From: Bromus sterilis
Taxonomy: Eukaryota > Streptophyta > Magnoliopsida > Poales > Poaceae
DNA: 64,000 nt
Direction: 5' to 3'
NCBI GenBank assembly: GCA_950022295.1
Contig: OX465595.1
Coordinates: forward strand, 222,979,770-223,043,769
Both the position numbers and the translations under genes were made by a program. The stretch's first letter is position 1. Each line of letters starts with the position of its first letter. The notes below the pieces were generated by a model. That model did no database searches. It was not told the DNA's origin and saw only the letters and a program-made list of their open reading frames with translations. Below, piece by piece: positions 1-12,000 of the stretch.

Positions 1-1755
1 ACTGATGCAGCTGACACTACAACTGCTGATCCTCAGCCAGACCCACCTGCTGCTGAAACTGAAGCTGAAGCCGACCAAAGCACAACTGCCCCTCCTGAAG
101 CAGAAACCAGTACAAATGCTGAAGCCTCGAAGGATGGCTCTGAAGACAAACAGGCCACATCACCTCGTCTCCCCAAGGACATTAACACATCTGTGCCTGA
201 TGCATCTGCAGCGACTCCGCCTCATCCTCAAGCTACTCTTCAGATTGAAGTGCCTCAAGTGCCTTCCCCACCTCAAGGCCCAGTTCAAGCTCGGTCCTTT
301 TGTCCAAAGCAGAAGCGACCATTCTTCCGTGACCTTGAAGCTGATGATACTCCAAGCTTTGATGCTACTGATTTCTTCAACGCCATGAGTTTCTTTCAAG
401 AGGGGATTCAAAATCCGTATCACTCTGCTCCACCTCGAAAGCTGCTGAGGTTCTGGACTGCCACTCAGAAGAACTACTATGCTTCAGTGCTCTACAAGCA
501 AAACAAACTGTTTCCTCACAAGCACATTCCTCTGATGGATATGGAAGCTCTTCCCTGCTTCAACAATGTGCTTCAGGATCTGCATCATGCCAAGCTGCTT
601 CAATTCTGCTCTGAATGCATACACTGGAATGAAGAGCTTGTGCTTCAGTTTTATGCCACTTTGTATGTTTCAGGAAATCCTCTAGATATCAACACCTGGA
701 CCCTCGAGTGGATGACTGAGCATCATCACTACACCATCACTGTTCCTGACGCAATTGAGATACTTGAGTTGCCTCAGTGCACTTCCCCTGCGGCCTGCTC
801 CTATGGGTCTCAGATTCTTCGCGATGACCTGATGAACATGCTCATGAAGCCTCAGGCCCCTGAAGCCCCAGCTCGCACAACGTTTCCAGTCTCTGAGCTT
901 CAGTATCTGCCGAGTACATTGTATCGGATTCTGGCGAAAACCTTCTGCCCCATCAAAGGCTATGAATCCTCAGCTGAAGAAGTTGTTGGCGTCATGAAGA
1001 ACATCCTTCACAACCTCTGCATGTCTGGGCCAATCAACGTCCCTGACTTCTTCTTCAGAACTCTTGCTGATGCTGCACAGAATCCACACATCCTGAAGCC
1101 ATACGCGCCATGGATCATGAAGCTCATCCGCGCAGTCACAAGAATTGAGTATCAACCTGATCACCCGAATCACAGGACCTATCTGCCACCTGTCGAAGTG
1201 CTTCAGCATACAATTGCCACAAATGACAAAGGCAAAGGCCTCTTTTATGAAGAAGTTCTCCCGACCAATTCCCTCGCTGGAAATATTCGTCATCCTCAGT
1301 CTCGCACAACTGATGAAACCCGCACTCATGCTTCAACTGAGGATACAACTCAGGCTCGAGTGATGACTGATCGAGAGCTTCTGATTAGCCTTCATCAGAA
1401 AGTTGACAGAAATCATGACTGGGTAAAGCGTCAGTTTTCTGAGATCCTCAGCTATATGGCTCAGACACATTCTTCAGTGAAGAAAGTACATCAGTATACT
1501 CATCATACATATCAGCATCTTCAAACCTTGATGAAAGAAGTACTCACTCCTGAAGACATTGCACAGTTGGATCTTCAAAAGCCTCCGATTCCAGCAATCA
1601 AACCACCGAGGCAATTCAGACGCTGCACGACTCCTCCTCCGGCCATGGATTCCTATTCCTCAAACCAGGAGATGACTGCTGAAGAAGCTGAAGACACAGC
1701 TGCCTGCCCTCATACCGCAACGGACTGCCTCAGGCGTGACTCACCTCAGCCTTGA
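1..1755 (+). CDS. Env-like second ORF of a SIRE/Maximus-type Copia retrotransposon (5' partial)
   Basis: The frame is open from the first base of the window to the stop at 1753-1755, so the gene begins upstream; the first internal ATG is at 193. The N-terminal part is rich in P, T, A and E and looks disordered. The middle part holds a globular region with many W, F and H residues, starting around the FFRDLEADD motif. The C-terminal part is again Q, H and T rich. Zinc knuckle, protease, integrase and reverse-transcriptase motifs are all absent. Its place, between pol (outside the window) and a 3' LTR that starts TGTAAGTGCA, fits the extra ORF downstream of pol known in the SIRE lineage, sometimes called env-like. 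Function is unknown. I infer the lineage from position and LTR ends. It could instead be a lineage-specific plant transposon protein of other origin. Confidence 0.6.
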   Translation, partial: TDAADTTTADPQPDPPAAETEAEADQSTTAPPEAETSTNAEASKDGSEDKQATSPRLPKDINTSVPDASAATPPHPQATLQIEVPQVPSPPQGPVQARSFCPKQKRPFFRDLEADDTPSFDATDFFNAMSFFQEGIQNPYHSAPPRKLLRFWTATQKNYYASVLYKQNKLFPHKHIPLMDMEALPCFNNVLQDLHHAKLLQFCSECIHWNEELVLQFYATLYVSGNPLDINTWTLEWMTEHHHYTITVPDAIEILELPQCTSPAACSYGSQILRDDLMNMLMKPQAPEAPARTTFPVSELQYLPSTLYRILAKTFCPIKGYESSAEEVVGVMKNILHNLCMSGPINVPDFFFRTLADAAQNPHILKPYAPWIMKLIRAVTRIEYQPDHPNHRTYLPPVEVLQHTIATNDKGKGLFYEEVLPTNSLAGNIRHPQSRTTDETRTHASTEDTTQARVMTDRELLISLHQKVDRNHDWVKRQFSEILSYMAQTHSSVKKVHQYTHHTYQHLQTLMKEVLTPEDIAQLDLQKPPIPAIKPPRQFRRCTTPPPAMDSYSSNQEMTAEEAEDTAACPHTATDCLRRDSPQP

Positions 1756-2270
1756 AGCAACTACCAACGGGCGTTAGCTTCAGTTTTTCCCTTTTTGTTC
1801 ATTATATGAAAAAGGGGGAGAAGTCTGTTAGTCTTCAAGCGGGTCTTTGTTATGGGGTTCTTCAGTTACAACTCTCGTTCTTCAGACATTTTTGTAATGA
1901 GTTGTAAACTGTTATTTTGGTGTTTGCCTGATACTTTTTCTCAGTTATCTCATGCTATTTTCTCACATTTATCATATATGCATGTGATTGTCTCTGCAAA
2001 CATCTATATCAGTGCGGTGGTTAAATCCTCAAACATTTCAGAACATGCACTGATACAAAAATACCTGGATATAGGGGGAGCTCCTCATATACCTCAAAAT
2101 GCTTTTGATATTAAACATTCTTCAACTTATATGTATATCCTCAGGGGGAGCTTCACTATATTCAGTTTAAAGTTAAAAAATGTTCTTCAAAGTTTCTTTT
2201 CTTCAAACTCATAATCTTACCCCCGTTGAAGCTTAACCTGATTGTCATCAAATCACCAAAAAGGGGAGAT
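1756..2270 (+). other. Non-coding tail of the SIRE-like element with repeated purine tracts
   Basis: This segment lies between the env-like ORF and the 3' LTR. It has no convincing coding sequence. Short G-rich purine tracts recur near 1809, 2072, 2142 and 2258, each containing GGGGGAG or GGGGAG. The last one (2258-2270) touches the LTR and is the polypurine tract that would prime plus-strand DNA synthesis. The others may be relics or auxiliary tracts. Confidence 0.55.
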
Positions 2271-3812
2271 TGTAAGTGCATCAAGTGCCTTCCCCTTGAG
2301 GTGTTGGAGTTTGATGTCAAAACGGTTAAGGGACTGATGTGTTTGTGAGTATACACAGGAGAACAGTCCCTGATGAGGTGTTTAACCACCAATCTTGACC
2401 CCCCCAAAATGTTGAGAAACATTGAAGAAAATGGTGCGTTTCCTGAAGAATGAAGTCGCGCAAAATCCTAAGGAAACAGGATCCTGAAGCGTTCGGTTGA
2501 AGCGCTCGTTTGAAGCTGAAGCTAAAGACGATCCTGAGGACGTTCGCGCTGAAGACGAAGTTGAAGCGTATTCTTCGATTAAGACCTTTTATATTTCTTG
2601 AGTCATAGGAAACACCGCACTGTTGGAGGGGTTGAAGAAAACGAGTTCCGAAGGTCCGAGGAAGTGCTCAGTTAGGAATCCTGAAGAAAAACCCTGAGGA
2701 AATCTCCTGCGGTAGAAGTTCAGTCCTCGGGTGTCTGAGACGTTGTTCTTCAGGACACTGAGGAATCTGTCTTCGGTTGAGGAGTCTGGAAACTGCGAGT
2801 GCAGTTCTCCTGAAGAGTTTTCTCCTGCAGTAGAAGTTCGGTCCTCATGTGTCTGAGACTTTGTTCTTCAGGACACTGAGGTAACTAACTTCGGTTGAGG
2901 AGTCTGGAGAGAGAATACTTTGACCGTGCCACGTGTTGCGTGGTGAGAGGCTAGAACCTGTCTAGCAACGGTCTGTTCCGAGGGCATGAGAGTAATTGCA
3001 TGCATGGGCATTTATGTCCATTCACCTCGGGTTGCTCCGCGGCTATAAATAGCCACCCCCAGCCCCATTTGTGGGTTGGCTGCTCCAAGAGAAAAACTGA
3101 CACTTGTCATTTGAGAGCAACCCACCTCTGAGGAAACTGAAGAACCTTTGTGAGGAAAACCACCAGCCTGAGTAGTTGAGCATTTCTGAGGAAGTCGGTT
3201 CGAGTGATCCGAAGCTTTTTACTCTTGAAGACTGTGATCTTCCAGCCGGTGTAGTAGTCTTCAGTCTGAGGAAGTCAAGATGCAATTGTGACTTCCCGGA
3301 GTGACTGAGTCTGTGAAGGTTTCAGGAGTCTACCTTGAAGACTCACCTGAGTTATTGGACGGAGTCTGAGGACTTTAGTTCAAGGAGAACAAGGTGAAGA
3401 CTATGTCTTCTGAGTTGAATCTCAGCCTCTCCAACCAGACGTAGAGTTGTCACAGCAACTTGAACTGGTCTACCAAACCAATGTCTTCAATTACTGGTGA
3501 CATCTCTTCAATCTCTTAAGCTTCAGTATTATGTCTTCAGTATCTATGGTGACTTCCTGTGCTTCAGCTCTCCCTCTGCTATTTCTCTTCATACTATGGA
3601 TCTGAAGCACTTCTGCTTATCTGAATTGATTTATTTCTGTTGCATTATGATGTGCTGCCCTAATGATTACATTCCGCAAAGTTTTATTTCTTCATGATTT
3701 TGGTTACTTCTTCAGCTTCATGATTGCTTCAGTCCTGAAGAAAAACAAAATCCTGTAGTAAATTTGAAAATCTCCCATTCACCCCCCCTCTGGTCGATAT
3801 ATTGCACTTTCA
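2271..3812 (+). mobile_element. 3' LTR of a SIRE/Maximus-like Copia element
   Basis: The LTR starts TGTAAGTGCA directly after a purine tract and ends TGCACTTTCA. The two ends are inverted repeats matching at 9 of 10 bases and obey the TG...CA rule. A TATAAATA box lies at 3043-3050 inside the LTR. The region carries many CTGAGGA/CTGAAGA-like motifs and an internal duplication. The 5' LTR is outside the window, so the target-site duplication cannot be tested; the flanking five bases on the right are ATGAG. The start fits what I remember of Maximus-type LTRs. Confidence 0.75.
2703..2908 (+). repeat. 118-bp imperfect tandem duplication inside the Copia LTR
   Basis: A block starting TCTCCTGC at 2703 recurs at 2821 with the same order of motifs, up to GAGGAGTCTGGA. 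The two copies differ at several positions, so the duplication is not recent. Confidence 0.7.
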
Positions 3813-4230
3813 ATGAGGATTATACTTTGAAAGTATCTACGATTCGACAAAAACTTGTCGATTCACATATAACAAAGGTGGCCAGACTATTCATAAAGTC
3901 AGCCTCTGAAAACCTTCCACTATGAAGCCAGCCGACTGTCAGGAGTTCCACCAGTTGGTGAACAGGGTAAAGCCGGAACACGGCCCTCTTCTACAACTCA
4001 TGTCGGAAGGAAAAGCTTCTTCAAGCAAGCAACAAATAAAGTCAAAGGCAAAGCCGGATGGCATCATAAAGATTGGCATTCAAAAGCCGAAAAGGCAAAG
4101 TTCAAATGAAACGCCATAGAAGTATCTAACCACATGCTGGTCACAAGTCATGGGACACGTTTCCCAATATTACAAAACTCGGCACTACGGCCGCACAAAT
4201 ATTATGAAAGTTTTTCTCTCTCCAAGAGGC

Positions 4231-7200
4231 TTACGATGGGACGTTGGCCTGGCTCTGAGATGAAGACCCGACAACATTCACTGATGGCAAGATCTCGTTG
4301 CGACTTTCCACTAATTCCACATCAGCAATGTCATCCATCATCAAGTCATCATCTTCTCCTCCTGGAAACGGCTCCACAGGATTCGCTGGCTCCGAAGCCC
4401 TCTTTGAAAGAGGAAGAAGAGAGAACTCGACGGGAGTCGAAAGATTGGTCCTATGCCTCTTGTTGCTCTCATCATATCCAGTCTCTAACCGATTTAGCTC
4501 GATGTCATCAGCAATCTTGGTGGCAAAAGGACGAGTCTCTTTATGCACCTTGACGAAATCTTCCTTGGAAAAATTGGACCCATCTGCCTTAAGCTCCGGG
4601 AAGCCGGCAGCCAGACGATCCAGCTTCAATCCAGGATGATATGCATTGGCAAGCTCCAAGCCATGCATCACCCCCATACAACAAGCGGATCGCTTCCCCA
4701 GCCTTACCCACTCAGGTACAACTGAGAGAGGACCCATTATATCAGTTATCCTCTTCATGCTTGGGGGCTTGGGATGAGTCGCACATATCGCTTTACACGC
4801 ACCCTCAAACAATTGTTTGACCAGGGCAAACGAGCAAGTAAGCTTCATAGCAGGCGTCTCACCCAGAATATCATGATCTTTGCCTATTATAAAGACAAAA
4901 CAAAGATAAAATTCAGCAAGAAACAAAGAAAATTGGAACACCCAGCTTCAAAAAGCAACTTTGCCGACTCACCAAAGATGGCTGACACAAGTCGGTGAAT
5001 ACTATCCTTGAGTGTCTCCAGCTTCTTTTGTGCCGACTTCAGTTTTCGCTCGGCTGTATCACGCTGAGCCGCCGCATCGTTTACAGCTCTGGTCAGAACA
5101 TTTGTGGCCTCATACATCTCAGCTTTGACGGCTTCTAGTTGTTTGTCCTTTTTTACCAACTCATCACGAAGTCGGCCAATTTCTTCATCAGCTCCTTTCA
5201 GCTTTGCCAACTCCGCAGCGAGTCATTCCTCCATCCGACGCTTGGACTGCCCAGCGTCCATGGCAACAGCCTACAAGCAATGAAATATTACTAAGTATTC
5301 ACTTAGACCTATTGCCTAAACAGTCACTTGGGGGCTAAACCTACAAGAAATATACATGACCCGGCAGAACGTAATCACATCCTGCCTGTTCATGGGGGCT
5401 ACAGCTCAAAAAACTATGATGACTCGGCATACCACAAAATTGGTATGTCGATCCATGGGGGTTGCAGTTCAAACTTATCATAACTCGGCATACCACAAGA
5501 TAGGTATACCGACTCATGGCAAATATAGTTTGTTTTTTATAACCCAGCATGGCAATCAATCACCAAGCCGGCTTATGGGGGCTATAGATATATGTCATCA
5601 AGGACAATACAGACAAATAAAAATACATACCTCATAACGTCCCCGAAGTTGGAGGAATATGTCATGTTGCTCCGAAGAATAAGCTAATGACCGCTTGAAC
5701 AATTCCTCAAGAAATGTTTTCTCAGATATCGACTCATTAGGATGACCTACCACCCGACTCTTGTCATCCAAAACCTTCATCACGGTTGTACAAGCAGGTG
5801 GGACACCCTTCTGAGCCCCAGTGATCAAAACTTCATCCTCGACAACTGCCTTTTCCTTGGAAGGAGCCGGCACAGAACTTGGAGCAACCTCCACTTTTTC
5901 AGAAGGAATTGACGGCTTATCAAAGCCGGCTTCAGGAGAATTATCTTTGTATATTCCTGATGGGCTTGACTCATTTGAACCAACTTTCTTCAAAGCTTCA
6001 GAAACCGAAGTTTTTGGCAATCTTTCAGATATAATAGCCGAATCCTTAGCAAAAGAAGAGTCGGCCAGATCCTTGGGATCAATTCGAGCGCTGCTCAAAG
6101 ACAAAAATAGAATTTGTCAACAAAACATGCATATAAAAGACAAGTTACCATCCTAAGAAAGGAATACTCACCCACGGTTGATTGGGAAGGGCGATACCTG
6201 GACAGAAGAACCCTCAGAAGAAGGGGTACCGGCTCCAGAGTCACCACCTTAATGTTGTCCCTCAGAAATCCTTGCCGACTGATGAGAAGGAGTCGCGGCT
6301 AAAAGTCGGATTCTGTCGGACCTTTCGAGGTTCATCACTCAAAACCACAAGAGGGTCCGCCGAGTCGGAACTACGGGTATGCCTCTTGCGACTTTGTGCC
6401 TGTAAACAAAAACGTAAGACACGAGCTTGTCTAAAATCATCATGAAGAGCCGGAAAAGACATTACCGATGGACTGGCGACTTTGCTCTCTTTACGAGAGC
6501 CGGTCCTAACAGGGAGAACTTCTTATTGTTCTTCTTCGTCTTCATCATCATCTTCCTTCGAGTCATCCTACAGGAACAAAAAGGGTAAGAAGAAGATATC
6601 ACAAAAGAAGCAATCAAGTGAATCTTACCGAATGACTCGGCCTTTCAGCGTCGACTTCTTCCATAGGGAGGTCTTGGCCCACATTCCACCATGGATCATT
6701 TTCCTAGAAGTAAGAAGTTGGAAGGTCAAAATCTTTGAACAAATATTGCGTCAAGGAGGAATAACCGAATAAACATACCGGAAGAGCCGGATTGGCTTTA
6801 CAGAACGGGAGAAGGCCGACTTTCTTGATGTCTTCTATGCGCTCAGCAAGGAATTTCTTGCAAGTCGTCACTAGAACTCCTCCAGAAATCTCCTTCTTCG
6901 CGAAACACATGGGGTCATCCGGCCCCGAATACTCACACATGAGTCGATCCCTCAAGCTAAGAGGTTGGATTTGCCAACCTATCCAACATTTGATCAGGTC
7001 TGTTCCGGCAAGACCATGAGCTAACAAGGCCTTTATCCGAGCCATAATCGGCTCATGCTTTTTCTTATGAGCATCTGAAGGAAACAGGTTCAAGCCATCA
7101 TGAAATTCAAGCCGACTCTCACGAAATCTGGGCAGAGGATTTTCCTTCTCAGGAGTCACAACGGTGCAGTAAAAGAAAGCTTTTTGCCATGTTTTCACAT

Positions 7201-7750
7201 GGGAGCTCAGCTTCAGTGATGGGTAAATCGACTTGGCGCGCTTCTGGATAGTAACTCCACCGCATTCCAAAGCCGGACCTCCACTATATTCAGTCTGCCT
7301 ATTGCAGTAATAGAACTCGGCAAACAGAGCCAGAGTCGGCCTAATCTGCAGATAAGCCTCGCAGAACACTTGAAAATGACAAATATTGAGCACCGAGTTA
7401 GCACTTAGATCTTGAGGATGCAATTTATAGCAGTGCAGCACGCTCCTAAAGAACTTAGAGCCGGGAGGACGGAAACCCCTGGTGATATGATCAGCAAAGA
7501 CGACGACCTCGCCTGCTTGAGGCTGAGGCCGGGTCTCCTTTCCAGGAGCCTGCCACTCAATTTCAGATTGGGGAGGCAAAATCCCCTCTGTCTCCATCTC
7601 CTTCAAAAAGGCTTCGGTAACCCAGCTCTTTGACCAGTTGGCCTCTAAAGTCGGCCTCGGAGCTGGAGATCTAGCCCTGCCGGCTGTCTTTTTGCTTTTG
7701 TCCGCAACGACTTCTTTCTTGCCTTTATCGGCAGCGGTTTTCCGACCCAT
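4231..7750 (-). pseudogene. Antisense multi-exon ORF of the Gypsy element (putative gypsy-type transposon domain), decayed
   Basis: The start codon is at 7748-7750 (MGRKTAADKGKK), after which a basic tail leads into a domain resembling the 'putative gypsy type transposon' family. Exon 1 runs 7750 to 6779 (324 codons) and ends at a GTATGT donor. Exon 2 is 6703-6629 (25 codons, acidic). Exon 3 is 6567-6466 and has an in-frame TAA after a poly-acidic stretch. Further exon-like blocks are near 6104-5630 (S, E and P rich), 5270-4970 (coiled coil with heptad-like K/E/L pattern, one stop) and 4880-4231 (ends in S/Q). The exon 1-2-3 phases fit, so splicing is plausible, but at least two stop codons make this copy non-functional. 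The role of the protein family is unknown. The more downstream exon borders are approximate. Confidence 0.6.
5357..5595. repeat. Four-copy tandem repeat, period about 60 bp
   Basis: Copies begin near 5357, 5419, 5480 and 5539. Each starts with a variant of ATGACTCGGCATACCACAA and contains a variant of CCGACTCATGGGGG. Copies 2 and 3 are closest; 1 and 4 are diverged. The array lies in what would be an intron of the antisense ORF. Confidence 0.7.
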
Positions 7751-8671
7751 GGTGCAGAAGTCAGATCTAGAAAAAGGAAAACTAGAGTCGGTCATAAACC
7801 GACTTACAAAGAAACTACACAAACAGTTTTCACAAAACATAGCGGAACGATTGGATCTAACAAGCCTGAGAAATAGGCGAAAAATGATGAACAGATCTAC
7901 GGCTTGCAAAAAACTGGGAACAGTTGCAAGATGAAAACGGATCTGTAAATACGATTTTTCGACGAAGTAATCACTTCCGGAGTTATCCATCACCGATCCT
8001 ATCCTATCTACCAACATGCATGGTGCATCTCCAGTGGGTTGTATCGATCTACTAATACAGTAGAGATTGAAGCTCGCGACAATGGAGACGAGTAAAGAAC
8101 TGCATCACAATGGAGGCGATGAGAAGCTTACCTTAATGGCGTGCGAGAATGGCACGGTCCCAGGCCGTCTTGCACGAACGATGAAGGAAGAACGACGAAG
8201 GTAAAAGTTTCCTGTTCTCCGGTGCGTGAGGAAGAAGAAGAGAAGATGTGGATGGAGCAATGTGAATGGGTATGGACGGGGGTCTATTTATAAAAGGACC
8301 TCTGCTCGAAACCCGAGGCGTCGCTAACCGCCAGCTAAACGGCAGGAAATCCCTCGATTTCGTGAAAAACCTAGGCAACATTAATTGTGCTGCCGAAATC
8401 GAGGCAAACCGTTTAAATTCCCTCAAAGAAACATTTGAAGGTCAGATTCATTACTGTCTACGTCGACTCTGGAAATATTAGTTGACTCAACCAGAAGAGT
8501 CAACTTCATGGAGATAAAGGAACCGAAGCAAGATTGAAGAGAGACGACTCCGACTCCCAATCAACGCCAAGCATAAAGTCGACCCTTGATCCATGAAGAG
8601 CCGGCGGCAATGAAGAAAATAAAGAAGATTGTTGTGAAGACTAAAGCGTCACAACAATCCTGGGGGCTAAT

Positions 8672-9000
8672 GTCGGGGGGATGGATCAGGCCCATAGACC
8701 CGGCATTAGAAACCTCTGGGCCGACTTACATACGAAGGCCCACAAAGAAGACTCGGCCAGGAGCCTGACGTGCAAGCGTGAAGATTGAAGCCCTAGAAGG
8801 AATTCGACTTACCTTGTATAGCACGTAGCAAACTTATAAAGTAGAATAGAACTCCACATCGTGTAGGAGTCGGACTCTCGGAATCCCGGGACCCGACACC
8901 TTTATAAGCCGAGGTCCACGGGAGCCAGAGCGAGAAGGGTGTAGAGTTCTCCCACGCGTGCTTCCTTCTCTCCTCCCTTTCCCTCACCTCACCTCTCTCC
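8672..9000 (+). mobile_element. 3' LTR of the Gypsy element, truncated on the right
   Basis: The LTR starts TGTCGGGGGGATGG right after the purine tract. A TATA-like CTTTATAAG lies near 8900 and is followed by a transcript-leader-like stretch. No matching LTR end is seen before the sequence merges with the long LTR to the right, so the right border near 9000 is an estimate. Confidence 0.5.
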
Positions 9001-12000
9001 CTCGTAGCCCTTACCCGCCACCACGCTGGAGACGTCCGCCGCCCGCCCGCCATGACCGCGGCCTCCTCGAAGTCGAGTCGGGCTCGAGCCGCCGACCCCG
9101 CCTGCACCTCACCAGCGACCAGGGCCAGGCCGTCACGCCCCGTTGCAGTGACCTCCACCGCCTGGCGCCGCCCTGCGCCACTCCTCGTCGGCGTAGCCAC
9201 GGCGCCGTCACTGTCGCTCGTCCCTTGACCGGGATCGGGCGAGATCCCGATCGGGCCGCCGCCGCTGACCGCCAGGTGGGCCGACCCAGCGCCCCGCGGC
9301 CCGCACCGCCTCCTTCGCCCCATGCGCATCATAGCTATCCGCCGCCACCTGCTATTACGGCCGAGCCCATGGTGAGCAGCCCACAAACGAGCTCTCTCTT
9401 TATTTTTCTAAGTCCTTAGTCTCTGTTATTATGTACCTGTTTTGCAACGTAATTTGCGAGTGAACCATACGTCGGATGGAGTTGCGCCCAACATGAAAAG
9501 TGTTCATCTTGATGTGCTCTACAATTATGCTTTAGGGAGTTTAGTCATTTGAGGTCATCTGGTTGATGCAATTGCTTGATTAATACTATTACTTGCAATT
9601 AACTGCTGCAACTGTTATTTTTAGCAATGTTTGGTTGATGATTGCCTCACATCTGTGCATCGTATGCATATGATTCTTTGACATGAAATGATCAACATCA
9701 TGTGTACTCTAATACCATGCATTCACTTTTCATGATATCTTGCTATAGGTTGCACTTATATTGCTCCAAAGTAGTGTACCTGTTAATCTGTTCTGCTGAT
9801 TGTATAAGGTTGCTTACTTGACTGCCTTATAGTTAATGGTCCATGCTACATATGCTTTAGCTCCCATGGGATGAATTGCTCCTGGACATGTATAATTTCA
9901 TGCCATGTATTGCTATGCCATGATATGTTCCATGTTCATATAGTTCTTGTGCTCCCAAAGTGGCTACTTGTTGTTCGCTGTCAACTACTCTGAAATCTGC
10001 TAAGTCTGGAGTATGGTTTAGCTGTCTTGCATGCTTTATATCTTTTCATCCATGGGTCTTTTGACCACAAGTGCTATGTATGAATTGTTTAGCATCATTT
10101 AGACTCCATGTCCATGTATTTCCTTGTCATCTTGCTGTAGTATTTACATCACTTTTTTCTACTGTTCATAGAGCATGTTTATAAAAGTTTGCCATGCTCC
10201 CTGTTTTCTACCAAGTCTGTAATCGGTAGTAGCTCTTTTGCATCCCTGTTATTTATTGATCCATGATTCTTTTGAGCATAAGTGCAATGTATGAACTCAT
10301 GAGCATCATGTAGGCTTGCTGTTGATATATTGCATGATCATTTTGGAGGTTGTTTGATGCTAGTTTACCTACTATTTATAAAGCATGTTATTAACCTTTT
10401 GCCATGTTTTCCTAATTTCACTAAGTCCTAGACCAGTAGTATAAATTAGCCTTTTGCATGAGTTATAATTATTTATTCTTGATGCTCATGTACATGAAAC
10501 CTTTATGCCATGTCTTGCTTGTCATGTCTACTGTTAATCCATATCATTTTTGTGCATGTTTGCAATCTTTAGCATGTTGTTGCACTGCTCTTAAGTGTGC
10601 TACGTGTTGTTGGCAGATTGTGTTCATAACTTGTGTTGCTTGTATCTACATGAAACTCTAGTCAAGTTCTTTACATGTAACTTGACTATAATTTCATGTA
10701 GATTGTGTTTGTGCTATTGTTTGTTGTTGTTAACCAATCTAAAATATGGTTTAGGGCAGAACAATACCAAATGCTTTAATTGTCGTGGGGTACTTAGTGA
10801 TATGCCATGTTTAGGATCTTGCCCCACTTAAATTGACTAGCATAGATAGTTTACCTAATGCTTCATCTCTTGCAATGATTGTGTGATATGCCATGCTTGT
10901 GTGAGATGCCATGTTAACAACCTTGCTCATTGTTGTGTAGCTAAAATAACTTGAACCATCGTAAATGTGCAGTGTCGTCATGTGTGACAGATACTCCACT
11001 TAACCTGCTAGTAATCGCTCTTGACGATAGATGCGATATCGTAGTGCGTTGTCTCGTGTTGCCTTCTTGTTGTTGCTTGCTGGTGATTGCTTCGTAGTAA
11101 TAGATGCTTGCTCTTCGATTGCCTTTCCAGTGTTTCCTTCTTGTGTGCTCCCGCGGTTACTCTCGGAGAAGATGCGAGCTTGCGATCGACTACACCTTCG
11201 GATCGTCTTCTCGACAGGTAAGGGGGATCATATATCATGCTTATAACTTTCAGCTCACTTGTGCCTGGGTATAAGATAGAACGATTTCTTGATCCTACCA
11301 CCTCATATTCATGCCTCTCAAATAAACCCAAACAACCATGTTCCCCCACATCCCAACAAACCTTTGTTTGGCCATGTACCTTGATTGCTTAACCACTTCT
11401 TAGTATGCATGCTTAGGATGCTACTTATGTTATTCTATTACTCCTTGGATTGGGCTATCACACTATTATATTGTTTTGAATGATATGATTATTATGATGT
11501 TGACTATATTCTACAAGGGTGTAAGGTCAGGCTATCCCGCCTCGATGCTTTGTTCCATTCGAGTCACCTAGGTCCCGAGTTCCGGGTATTGTGTCTCTTG
11601 GCGAGCGTGCCTAACCGCGTGTGGGATACTATGGGGTCCCCTTGTCTTACCTACCTAGCTGCAAACATTTCTAGTGGTGGCCCAAGCTGATTTTACCATT
11701 TGAAAACCATGTGCGTAACTGGTCTGCAACCATTGGATTTAAAACAAACCGGGCCAGTGGGATGGTATATCCTGTTGGTCCACACCTGGAAGCTAGGGAG
11801 CCTTCCCGGGCGAGGGTAGGTTATCCCGACCTCGTCCAGATGGTAGAGACCGATTCGAGAGCACGACCAGCTTTTGAGTTGGATGTCGACTCACCGGGGG
11901 CCACCCAGATATGTGCGTTGTTAGTTAGAGGGACTCTGACGTCCGGATCTCTCGGAATAACTCTTCAACGAGTGTATTTAACAGGCCCGACTCAGAGAGC

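Larger units (their letters stand above)
3813..8671 (+). mobile_element. Internal 3' region of a Gypsy element carrying an antisense ORF
   Basis: The region ends at a polypurine-like CTGGGGGCTAA (8661-8671) followed by an LTR starting TGTCGGGGGG at 8672, so the element reads on the + strand. Its only protein-coding content is on the minus strand. Extra antisense ORFs between pol and the 3' LTR are known in the Tat/Grande branch of Ty3/Gypsy, so I infer that lineage. The SIRE-like Copia at the left probably truncates or interrupts this element. No gag, reverse transcriptase or integrase is visible in the window. Confidence 0.5.

Noticed and set aside
193..388. Overlapping 127-residue leucine-rich frame at the left edge
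   Set aside because: It is a shadow of the env-like ORF, which is open in the other frame through the same bases and continues to 1755.
8793..9419. Long frames on both strands in the GC-rich stretch
   Set aside because: High GC content removes stop codons. The products are R, G and P rich without motifs, and the stretch is the border of two LTRs.
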